Origin: CAYRJA01 sp964424455
GTDB lineage: Bacteria; Bacteroidota; Bacteroidia; Chitinophagales; UBA10324
Reading direction: 5' to 3'
NCBI GenBank assembly: GCA_964424455.1
Contig: CAYRJA010000004.1
Coordinates: 5,224-69,223 of the forward strand
Length of the DNA stretch: 64,000 bases
Shown here: positions 9,174-16,911 of the stretch, in pieces
Layout: each line of letters starts with the position of its first letter
Position numbering within the stretch: position 1 is the first letter of the stretch
The notes under the pieces: model-generated
Told to the model about the DNA's origin: nothing
Seen by the model: only the letters and a program-made list of their open reading frames with translations
Databases searched by the model: none
Made by a program: the position numbers and the translations under genes

Positions 9174-10276
9174 GTAGTAGTTTTTTTATTAAAAAGAGAA
9201 GGACTCATTACAATATAATACAGATTCAGCAGCAAGTCCATCAGCGGGAACCACAAAAATAAATCAAGCGAATTCAATCGCTTCATAGCAGGGTAAAAAA
9301 TCAGAAGCATGAACAGATAGCGAAAACCAAATATAACAAGTATTTCTTCATAGCGTGTGTCATAAACTATCAACAGGATGAATGTTAAATAGAACACAAT
9401 GTGTGACAAGTGAAATACAGCTAATAAAAACTGATGAATAAGCCGGTAATGTTTTCCGGTGGTAAGATGGCGGCGCTTCTGATGAAACCATTCATCCCAT
9501 GTTTTCTTTGGTTCGCTCAGTACAAAACTTTCTTTGCTTAACTGAACTTTTGTGTTGCGTGCAGTTGCTACTTCATTAATAAACAAATCATCATCACCGC
9601 TGGCAAGGTGCATGTTTTTAGCAAACACATTCTTATCGAAGAAAAGTTTTTTGCGATAAGCAAGATTTCTTCCTACGCCCATGTAAGGTATGCCTGCCAT
9701 AGCGAATGAAAGGTATTGCATTGCGCTCCAGAAAGTTTCGTAACGGATGCACTTGTTCAGTAATCCCGGAATTTTTTTGTAAGGAGCATAACCGAGTACC
9801 ACATCCTTACTCTCTTCAAACTTCAGCCGCATTTCTTTCAGCCAGCTTTTAGAAGAAGGAACACAATCTGCATCGGTAAGCATTACGATGTCGTACTTAG
9901 CCGCTTTCAACCCAATAGTGAGCGCATATTTTTTTCCAAGCAGAACCCTTGATTCCTGTTTTAAGTCACGGATAGTAAGGTGTGGATATTTGAAGGATAA
10001 ATCATAAAGTATATCGAGCGATTGATCTACGCTGTTGTCATTCACAACAAGCACTTCATATTTCTGATAATCCTGCTCAAGAATCGCAGGAAGGTTTTTG
10101 GAAAGATTGGTCGCTTCATCTTTCGCACAAATGATAACTGTAACAGGTGAAAGCGGAATGGATTTTGGGGTTTTGTTCCGGTACCATGACACACGCAAAA
10201 AGAAGAATAGAAAATAAAAGAACTGAATACACGCAGCGACAACCAGTACAATCAGCAGTACATCCAACATATTCAT
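9164..10276 (-). CDS. membrane-associated family 2 glycosyltransferase
   Basis: A 370-residue GT2 enzyme. An N-terminal transmembrane helix (about residues 5-28) is followed by a GT-A domain with VVNDNSVDQS and MLTDADCVP (the metal-binding DxD-like motif) and a downstream QKRRHL motif that corresponds to the QxxRW of processive synthases. Two or three hydrophobic helices close the protein (about 285-360). The active site should face the cytoplasm. Substrate cannot be told from sequence. It is upstream of, and overlaps by 10 bases, the ECF sigma factor gene, an arrangement I cannot explain functionally. Confidence 0.82.
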   Translation of the reverse strand: MNMLDVLLIVLVVAACIQFFYFLFFFLRVSWYRNKTPKSIPLSPVTVIICAKDEATNLSKNLPAILEQDYQKYEVLVVNDNSVDQSLDILYDLSFKYPHLTIRDLKQESRVLLGKKYALTIGLKAAKYDIVMLTDADCVPSSKSWLKEMRLKFEESKDVVLGYAPYKKIPGLLNKCIRYETFWSAMQYLSFAMAGIPYMGVGRNLAYRKKLFFDKNVFAKNMHLASGDDDLFINEVATARNTKVQLSKESFVLSEPKKTWDEWFHQKRRHLTTGKHYRLIHQFLLAVFHLSHIVFYLTFILLIVYDTRYEEILVIFGFRYLFMLLIFYPAMKRLNSLDLFLWFPLMDLLLNLYYIVMSPSLFNKKTTTWK

Positions 10277-10473
10277 CAGGGAGGAGTAAATAAATTATTT
10301 CAGACCGGCGAAATTAATTTTTTCAGTTGTCTGCTATCTGTTTCTTTTTCCACAATTGGGTTCAAAGGATTGGAAGCAGCAGTTGTTATCCTGATTTTTC
10401 CTGCAACTATATTTGACACTGACTTTGTGCAAAATGTTTGACAATTTACGACCGGCATGACCGACAAAAAAAT

Positions 10474-10503
10474 TACCTTTGTGTAACTTGACAATAGTGT
10501 CAA
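10474..10503 (+). promoter_or_regulatory. -7 box and TTGACA dyad before the small-ORF island
   Basis: TACCTTTG (10474-10481) fits the Bacteroidota TAnnTTTG box. It is followed at 10488-10503 by TTGACA-ATAG-TGTCAA, a perfect 6-base dyad touching the ATG of the next ORF. Two more TTGACA copies lie just upstream (near 10413 and 10438). The clustering suggests an operator for a small DNA-binding regulator, as in controller-protein circuits of restriction systems; this is inference. Confidence 0.35.
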
Positions 10504-10661
10504 TGATAGCGACAGACGAATTACTGACAATAAAAGCAGCAAGCGAGTGGGCGACAAAGCATGACCATCGGCTGCATCCATATAAATGTAAGTTCATACC
10601 ACAACTTGTAGAATATTTTCTTTACAGACATAAGAGTAATTTTAAAACTAAAAGAATATGA
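10503..10661 (+). CDS. small putative DNA-binding protein
   Basis: A 52-residue ORF starting at ATG 10503, right after a -7 box and a TTGACA dyad. Its N-terminal LLTIKAASEWATKH resembles the first helix-turn-helix of excisionase/MerR-like mini-regulators (LTxKEAAxxL pattern); the remainder does not continue that match and may be frameshifted or diverged. It ends in an ATGA overlap with the next ORF. Together with the restriction-enzyme remnant downstream, it looks like part of a decayed defence cassette. Function is not established. Confidence 0.4.
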   Translation: MIATDELLTIKAASEWATKHDHRLHPYKCKFIPQLVEYFLYRHKSNFKTKRI

Positions 10662-10870
10662 AAACATTTCAAGTGGTTTTAACAAAAAATTTCATTGTGA
10701 CGATTAATGCTAAAACATCAAGAGATGCAAAACGCTTTTGTGAATTTTATACGAGCAACATCGAGGATATTTCTACTGATAATGACAGAAGAAAAGAAAA
10801 ATTTGAAATTGGAAATATCGAATGTGCTATGAATGATGCATTTGAATGTACTGAAATAGAACCGGTATGA
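10658..10870 (+). CDS. small conserved-looking hypothetical protein
   Basis: A 70-residue acidic protein beginning MKTFQVVLTKNFIVTINAKT, with a beta-strand-like N-terminus and a DISTDNDRRKEKFEIG segment. I have the impression of similar short proteins beside restriction or mobile genes in Bacteroidota but cannot name a family. Both ends use four-base ATGA overlaps, with the preceding ORF at 10658-10661 and with the restriction-enzyme remnant at 10867-10870, so the three were translated as one coupled unit. The regular coding character suggests it is, or recently was, a real gene. Confidence 0.5.
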   Translation: MKTFQVVLTKNFIVTINAKTSRDAKRFCEFYTSNIEDISTDNDRRKEKFEIGNIECAMNDAFECTEIEPV

Positions 10871-11416
10871 AAGAAATTAAAACAAACTTTCCATTAATGT
10901 TGCAAATGCAAAAAAGACACTGTCAAGTCAAACAAAGAAAAAGATTATCGCTGTTAATGGTTGTTGTTTTGGCAGAGATAAGAAGCCAGAAAAAAGTGGA
11001 GGATATTTAAAATTATGTGGTCAAAGATTCTGGGAATTAATTTCTGGCGATGAAAATTTATATGTTGGAATAATTGAACCAATAGGATACAAGGCAAAGC
11101 AAAAAAATGAAGAATTTTTATTTGCGTATTCAAAAATAATAAATCAATTAACCTTTGAGTTTTCACAACAGTTTTGGGTGTATGAATATTTGCAGCAACA
11201 ATTATATTACTCCGTAGGAGCAAAGGCTTGGTAATAACTTGAACGAGAAGGTTATTGCGTCCCTTCGGGACGCTCCAGGAGTATCTATATTGGATTTTTA
11301 CCAAGCTCTTATGCCTGTGGCATAAGTAATCCCTGCAATTATTCATACACCCACAGTTTTGTAAAGACGGAGTAATTGACTGGAGTGAGTTGATTAAATT
11401 CAATTCCGGAAAATGA
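10867..11416 (+). pseudogene. C-terminal remnant of a type II restriction endonuclease, interrupted by a MITE
   Basis: Reading across one frameshift near 10900, the region encodes KKIIAVNGCCFGRDKKPEKS, then LKLCGQRFWELISGDENLYV, then a helix-rich segment ending FEFSQQ. After the inserted element the same frame resumes as FCKDGVIDWSELIKFNSGK and a stop at 11414-11416. Removing the element plus one target copy restores the frame exactly. The GQRFWExISG and GxIDWxxLIxFNS patterns match, from memory, the C-terminus of PmeII-like type II endonucleases; I could not search. The N-terminal catalytic half and any methyltransferase are missing. The start overlaps the preceding small ORF by ATGA. It is a dead fragment of a lost restriction-modification system. 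Confidence 0.55.
11176..11352. mobile_element. 177-bp MITE-like element with 20-bp terminal inverted repeats
   Basis: The left end GGGTGTATGAATATTTGCAG and the reverse complement of the right end agree at 19 of 20 bases. The 8-base target ACAGTTTT is duplicated at 11168-11175 and 11353-11360. It encodes no protein. Inside are compact three-base-loop hairpins: CTCC-GTA-GGAG, GCGTCCC-TTC-GGGACGC (11257-11273) and CTTATGCC-TGT-GGCATAAG, plus a GCTTGGTAA/TTACCAAGC pair (11226-11234 and 11298-11306). It interrupts the restriction-endonuclease remnant in a frame-restoring way. An 8-base duplication implies a transposase acting in trans; which family is unknown. Confidence 0.8.
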
Positions 11417-11745
11417 TATTCCTTTTAGAATTCTTATTTACGAATCTGTTGCTAAAGCAGTAACGACTGTAAAAGAGAAGTCTTTCAGAGTGGTCGCTGC
11501 AACTCTTGCAGTATTTCTAACATCAACTACTTGATATTTTTGAGAGAGTTGGTATAGAGTTGTGTCCGGAAATTGATAATAATTTTACACGATATAATAG
11601 ACAATGAAAGAAGTAGAGCAGCCGGTAACAGAACTGGAGTACTTATATCAACCAATTGTGTTTCGCATGTGCAGGATTCTTCTAATCCTCTACTTTTGCA
11701 AGGCATGAACTGTTAGAAGAATAAGAACTGCTTTTAGGGTTTACA
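11417..11745. other. degenerate stretch after the restriction-enzyme remnant
   Basis: No intact gene is visible in these ~330 bases. Short open stretches on the plus strand look like worn coding DNA: about 40 codons ending at TCTTTCAGAGTGGTCGCTGC and beyond, and a 34-codon ORF at 11604-11708 that begins by an ATGA overlap with another open frame, the same coupling style as the ORFs upstream. I read this as further debris of the same cassette. Confidence 0.35.
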
Positions 11746-12810
11746 TTATTTACCCAGTAATATAGAAATTGTCTTTAGCTTCTCAATCCGGTCAGCAACT
11801 AATTTCAATATTCCAATGAAGGGAATAAATAAAATCATTCCCGCTGCACCCCAAAGTATTCCGCCTGCAATTATTGCGATAAGCACCATAAGAGTATTGA
11901 GATTTAAACGGCTGCTGATGGCAAAAGGGAATATGATATTTGCTTCAATGACCTGTACAACAGAAAAGACTAAGATTACTCCAAGCGGATACCAAATGGA
12001 ACTATAAGTAATCCACGCCACAGTAATCGGCAGCAGTGAAGCCACAATAATCCCGATGTAGGGAATGAAGGTGAGAATTGAAGCCACAAATCCGAAGAAG
12101 AAAGGATGAGGTATTCCTATGATTACCAGTCCGATGCTGTTCAATATTCCTACGATAAAATACACAAGCAACATTCCTTTGATGAAGTTGTAATAAGCAT
12201 GAATGGATTCAATCAGAACTTCATCTATCATATTTTTCTTTTCTTCAGGAAAGAGTCGGTAAAGTATATTCACTAATCGCTGACGATGATATAATATCAA
12301 CGCTGAAAATATTGGAATCAGAAAAAACAAGAATAATGTTTCGGACAATGAATACACCATTGTGCGTATCAGCGGAAGAATCTGACTTCCGGATCCGCCT
12401 GCTATTTTTCTCAATAATATCAATTGCTGATCTTTTGACCATCCAAATTGCCCGGTAAAGAAAACAGTAAATTGACTGTAAGTTTCGGCAAGCTTTGCTT
12501 TCAGATTATCCCACTCATGAGAAAATGCTGCGGCTTGTATAAAGAGCAGGTAAAAAATGGCTGCAATAAGAATAGTAATGACAGAGATAGAAACAGAAAT
12601 TGCAATCGTACGGCTGATTTTTTTCTTTTCCATCCATTTGCAAAAAGGATAAAGAATAAAACTTATAAGAAGGGAAAAACTCAGAGGAATAAAAAGTACT
12701 CTTCCAAAATATAAAATAATGGAAATCAAAATAACATATTGAAGAATTGCAAGCAGGGAAGCTCTCCGGTAGTTTTTCAACGGAACAGGTGTAGTAGGAA
12801 TCTGTATCAT
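11746..12810 (-). CDS. AI-2E family transporter (PF01594-type permease)
   Basis: A 354-residue integral membrane protein with about eight hydrophobic helices and the family's usual layout: two N-terminal helix pairs, an extramembrane stretch near residues 85-140, and C-terminal helices with FIPYIGIIVASLLPI and the GGILWGAAGMILFIPFIGI segment. The family is named for an autoinducer-2 exporter, but members also include antiporters and permeases of unknown substrate. It follows the P-type ATPase gene on the same strand with 10 bases between them, so the two are probably co-transcribed. Substrate unknown. Confidence 0.85.
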   Translation of the reverse strand: MIQIPTTPVPLKNYRRASLLAILQYVILISIILYFGRVLFIPLSFSLLISFILYPFCKWMEKKKISRTIAISVSISVITILIAAIFYLLFIQAAAFSHEWDNLKAKLAETYSQFTVFFTGQFGWSKDQQLILLRKIAGGSGSQILPLIRTMVYSLSETLFLFFLIPIFSALILYHRQRLVNILYRLFPEEKKNMIDEVLIESIHAYYNFIKGMLLVYFIVGILNSIGLVIIGIPHPFFFGFVASILTFIPYIGIIVASLLPITVAWITYSSIWYPLGVILVFSVVQVIEANIIFPFAISSRLNLNTLMVLIAIIAGGILWGAAGMILFIPFIGILKLVADRIEKLKTISILLGK

Positions 12811-12820
12811 GGGAAAGATT

Positions 12821-15387
12821 TTAGAGAATTGTATGGTTCATTTTTCTTCTGATTAATTTCATTATTTCAAACCAAAGAATACTGAATGCTCCTGCGGCAA
12901 CACAAATCATCAAATCGCTGACGGGAAGTAAATCTAATCGAAACAATTTGCGGAAGAGAGGAACATAAAGAACTGTAACAAGAAAAAATACAGCGCCGGA
13001 TATTACCCACTTGACAGCCGGATTGGGTTTGTGGAACATTTCAATAATGGTGTACGACCAGGAACGGTTTATAAGAATTAATCCAAGGTTTGCCGCAATT
13101 AATGTAGTGAAAGTTAATGTGCGCGCTTCATTTTCAGATCGATGTAGTTTTGTAGCAATAAAAAAAACAGCCAAAGAAACCAACAGAACAAATGTTCCCT
13201 GTGCTCCACTGAACAGAATTCTTTTGATGTTAAATACCGGATCGCTTGCTTTTCGCGGAGGACGCTTCATTATATTCTTTTCTTCATCTTCTCCTTCAAA
13301 AATCAGAGAAGAAGCAGGATCAATAATCAACTCAAGAAAGGCGATGTGCAGCGGAAAAAGAATAACAGGCATTCCTAAATATAAAACCGGGATCAGGGTT
13401 AATCCGGCTACCGGAATGTGAACAGAAAAGATATAACCCATTGCCTTTTGCATGTTTTCATAAATTCTTCTTCCCATTCTGACAGCAGAAAGAATGGAAG
13501 AAAAGTTATCATCGAGTAAAACAAGAGAAGATGCTTCGCGTGCAACATCCGTACCCCGCTGCCCCATGGCAATACCGATGTGTGCAGCTTTCAGTGCAGG
13601 AGCATCATTTACGCCGTCGCCGGTCATGGCTACGATTTCGCCGTTTTCCTTTAGTGCGTTTACAATCATTAATTTTTGTTCAGGTACAACACGTGCAAAA
13701 ATGTTTGTTGTACGGATTTTTTCCTGAAGCATCAGATCATTCATCTCGCTCAACTCCTGACCGGTAATCACCTGCTCCGGATTCTTTAACCCCATTTGCC
13801 GGGCAATGGTTTGTGCTGTAACAGGATAATCTCCTGTTATCATTATCACACGGACACCGGCTTCGTAACAGGATTTCAGGTCGTCCGTAATTGTATCGCG
13901 CAACGGGTCTTCCAGTCCGACTAAACCGATGAACTCAAACTCAAAATCATGTTGTTCTTTCGGCAATTCGGAAGGAGAAAAATGAGCTTTAGCCACACCG
14001 AGAACCCGCAGTCCTTCTGAGGCAAGAAGTGAAATATTTTTTCTCAGTTCATGAATGGTCTGCTTGTCGAGATGGCATAAATCGGCAATAGCTTCCGGTG
14101 AACCTTTCGATGCAATCAGATATTTGTTCTTATCCGGTTCATGAAACACATGTGACATGGCAAGCAGCCCTGCTGATAAGGGATATTCTCTCAGCAGTTG
14201 CCAGTCGCTGTGTAAATGCTCTGTACCTGCCAGTTTAATCTCTCCCAACCGTTGAATAGCTTTTTCCATTGGATCGAAAGGATTTTTCTGACCTGCAAGA
14301 ATGGCATATTCAACTAAAGAGTGAAAATTTTCTTCTAACTCTTCGTTTTTCGATTCATATACAGTCACAAACTTGTTATTGGCAAAAAGTTTTCTCACAG
14401 TCATTTTATTTTCTGTAAGTGTTCCGGTCTTATCGGCACACAGAACTGTAACAGAGCCAAGCGTTTCAATGGCAGAAGGTTTACGGGTTAGTACATTCTT
14501 TCTCGATATTCTCCATGCGCCCATAGCCATGAAAATGGTAAGTACCACAGCAAATTCTTCAGGTAGCATTGCCATAGCCAGAGAAAGTCCGGTGAGGATT
14601 CCATTCAGCCAGTCTTCGCGGGTGNNNNNNNNNNGTAAACGATGGTAAGCAGAATACAAACACCCAGCCCGAGTACGGAAAGTGTTTTTACGATTCTCCC
14701 TGTTTCTTTCTGTAACAGCGTAGGTTCATGCATTACGGTATCTAATGACTTGCCGATTTTTCCAAGCTGCGTATGCTGACCGGTTGCCAATACTTTTGCA
14801 ATACCATGCCCCTGCACAATCAATGTTCCCGAAAAAACAAAAGGGGAATCCTCTCCGGCCGGAAAAACAAATTGTTGCTTTCCATCCCAATGCGATTTAC
14901 GAACGGAACCCGATTCGCCTGTCAGCAGCGATTCATCAATTCTTAAATTGAGCGAATCAATCAATGCAGCATCTGCCGGAACCCGATCTCCTTCCTGTAA
15001 CAGAATTAAATCATCGGGTACTACTTCTCGCCCTGAAATTCTTTTTTCTTCTCCGTTCCGTATTACCAAAGCACGCGGGCTGGACAAATCGCGCAATGCT
15101 TCTAATGCACGCTCACTTCTTTTTTCCTGATAAAATGTAATAATTATGACGATGATTATGGAAGCCATCAGCATTATTCCCTCACCAACATCACCGAGTA
15201 AGAGGTAAAGTGTTCCGCAGGCAGCCAGCAGCAGAAACATAGGTTCTTTTACCACCTCAAGAACTATTCTGAAAACAGATTTTGGCTTAGCGGATTGCAA
15301 TTCATTGTACCCATCTATTTGCAAACGCTTCTTTGCTTCCTCTTCTGAAAGAGAGCGATTATTTTTTAAGTCATAGAAGTATTCCAT
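12821..15387 (-). CDS. P-type cation-transporting ATPase (P2/Ca2+-like), split by an assembly gap
   Basis: One gene is spread over two open frames separated by 10 N at 14625-14634. The upstream part carries the actuator TGES motif and the first four helices; the downstream part has PEEF in helix 4, the phosphorylation motif DKTGTLT, the TGDxxxTA region and the hinge MTGDGVNDAPALK, then six C-terminal helices. This is the P2 architecture of Ca2+ or related cation pumps. The two halves are one frame apart, and a true gap length of 2 modulo 3 (for example 8 or 11) would join them. I prefer ATG 15387 (MEYFYDLKNN) over 15399. It is upstream of the AI-2E permease. Confidence 0.85.
14625..14634. other. 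assembly gap (10 N)
   Basis: Ten unresolved bases inside the P-type ATPase, between the end of its second transmembrane pair region (LLTIVY) and TREDWLNG. The missing sequence is probably short because the flanking protein reads almost continuously. Confidence 0.95.
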
Positions 15388-15589
15388 ATAGCATTTCAAT
15401 AATAACCTCTGATAAATATAACAGTAAGTTGGAATTACAAAATACTAAGCTCACCTTTCTATTCAATACTTGAATGACGGTTTATTTGTAACACTAAGAA
15501 GCAGAGGAAAAACACTTCGCCCTAAGCTTATAACTTAATATAAGATAACCGGAAGTTTTACTTATTTGATATAAGAAACAGCCAACAGA

Positions 15590-16177
15590 CTATCTTCCTA
15601 AATCCTTATTCTCATCCAAATCTTCATGACGGTCGCCACCGATGCTGTAAGGATTGTTTTCTTCATCCTCAGAGCCGAGGTCTTCCATATCATCATCGAG
15701 TTCTGAACCAGGCACATCAAGGTCTTCGCCGCTCATATCCGCATCCCACGCTCTATCTTTCAACTCTTCATCATCACGAATGACATCAAACTCTTCTTTT
15801 GTAATATCAGCGCTCTTTGGAGATTTGATTCCCTTTTGTTCTGCCTCAATATTTAAACCGGACTTTTTCATCAGTTCAACTTCTATATTCTTACCCTTTT
15901 TCAAAGCAGGTGTTACAGTTCTGGAAGGATATGTTACTGTTGACTTGATTTGCTTTTTTGCTTTTGTACTTTTTGTAACTGCTTTTCTTACAACTTTTTT
16001 TGCAACATGTTTTGCCGGTTTGCTTACAGATTTCTTTTTTGCTTTTTGTGAATTCTTCTTATTCTCCTTTACCTTAGTTTTTGTTTTTGCAGAAGACTTC
16101 TTAGTCACAGTTTTCTTTGCTGACTTTTTAGAAACTGTCCTCTTTTTGGGCGCACTTTTTTTTGTTTTCTTTTTCAT
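15590..16177 (-). CDS. histone H1-like Lys/Ala-rich protein with acidic tail
   Basis: A 195-residue protein of two opposite halves. Residues 1-90 are almost only Lys, Ala, Ser, Thr and Val in KKSAKK/AKK-type repeats, resembling histone H1 C-tails and bacterial Hc1/AlgP-like proteins that bind and compact DNA. Residues from about 125 onward are strongly acidic (DDEELKD, GSELDDDMEDLGSEDEENN). The middle carries KKSGLNIEAEQKGIKSPKSA. I recognise no catalytic domain. The basic half should bind nucleic acid; the acidic tail may moderate this or contact proteins. It stands alone in its own transcription unit. Nucleoid role is inference. Confidence 0.7.
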   Translation of the reverse strand: MKKKTKKSAPKKRTVSKKSAKKTVTKKSSAKTKTKVKENKKNSQKAKKKSVSKPAKHVAKKVVRKAVTKSTKAKKQIKSTVTYPSRTVTPALKKGKNIEVELMKKSGLNIEAEQKGIKSPKSADITKEEFDVIRDDEELKDRAWDADMSGEDLDVPGSELDDDMEDLGSEDEENNPYSIGGDRHEDLDENKDLGR

Positions 16178-16249
16178 GGTGTTGATTTTAGTAGAATATA
16201 AAATTAAGAAAGAGTAGAATAAAAAGAAGAATATTTTTTCATGAACTTG

Positions 16250-16837
16250 TTAATTTCCCGTTGCAGTAGTATCCGGTGAAGTAAAAATTTCGGGAATGGA
16301 TTTAGGGCGATTAATTAAGACACTATCTAAATTCTTCATTCCTTTTTCACAATAAGCAGCCCAATAGTTATCCAGGGTTAATCCAAAAAATTTTTGTAAA
16401 GGATTCCAGCCCATGTTAGCTTCTATTGACCATTTCATTTGAGTGGTACCATCAGAAGAATCAAATCTGAATCGGCACAGAATCCCATTTTGTCCCATAA
16501 AGTTCATAAGAGCAGTTATAGAACGGTTGGGGGTACTTTCTATAATTTTTACACTTCCATTGTCAGATTGATTACTGTTTGATGTCCATGTATAGGAAGC
16601 ATTTTCTCCGGAAGTAGTGTCGCCGAAATTGATCTTAACATCTGAACCGGTCTGATGATAAGGCGTCCATCCTTTCCACTTTTTCAAATCATTCACTTCA
16701 TTAAAAACAGCATCCTGCGTTGCATTAATCACAGAACTTCGTTCAACATGAACTTTTGAAGGAAGAAAAAACGAAATAAGAAACAAAACTATAATAATCA
16801 CAAACAAGCCTATGACAATGTTCTTAAGAGTGCGCAT
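16250..16837 (-). CDS. SRPBCC (START-like) family protein with N-terminal membrane anchor
   Basis: A 195-residue protein. A transmembrane helix at about residues 8-27 is followed by VHVERSSVINATQDAVFNEV and NDLKKWKGWTPY, the usual opening of the polyketide-cyclase/START-like fold that encloses hydrophobic ligands, and by TQMKWSIEANMGWNPLQKFF. It ends with a Thr-rich tail. Ligand and function are unknown. It lies between the Lys-rich protein and a multi-pass membrane protein on the same strand, with gaps of 72 and 74 bases, so an operon is possible but not obvious. Confidence 0.75.
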   Translation of the reverse strand: MRTLKNIVIGLFVIIIVLFLISFFLPSKVHVERSSVINATQDAVFNEVNDLKKWKGWTPYHQTGSDVKINFGDTTSGENASYTWTSNSNQSDNGSVKIIESTPNRSITALMNFMGQNGILCRFRFDSSDGTTQMKWSIEANMGWNPLQKFFGLTLDNYWAAYCEKGMKNLDSVLINRPKSIPEIFTSPDTTATGN

Positions 16838-16911
16838 AAGAGTGAGAATTTAAGAATAAAAATAAGAATTGATTGACAAGAACAGAATTATTAATTAGCT
16901 GTTACTGTAAC

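Noticed and set aside
10954..11403. Minus-strand ORF of 149 residues
   Set aside because: It runs antisense through the restriction-enzyme remnant and the MITE, so it postdates the insertion and has no coherent domain pattern.
15654..16217. Plus-strand ORF of 187 residues rich in Phe and Ser
   Set aside because: It is the mirror of the Lys-rich gene (Lys codons read as Phe on the other strand) and not independent coding.
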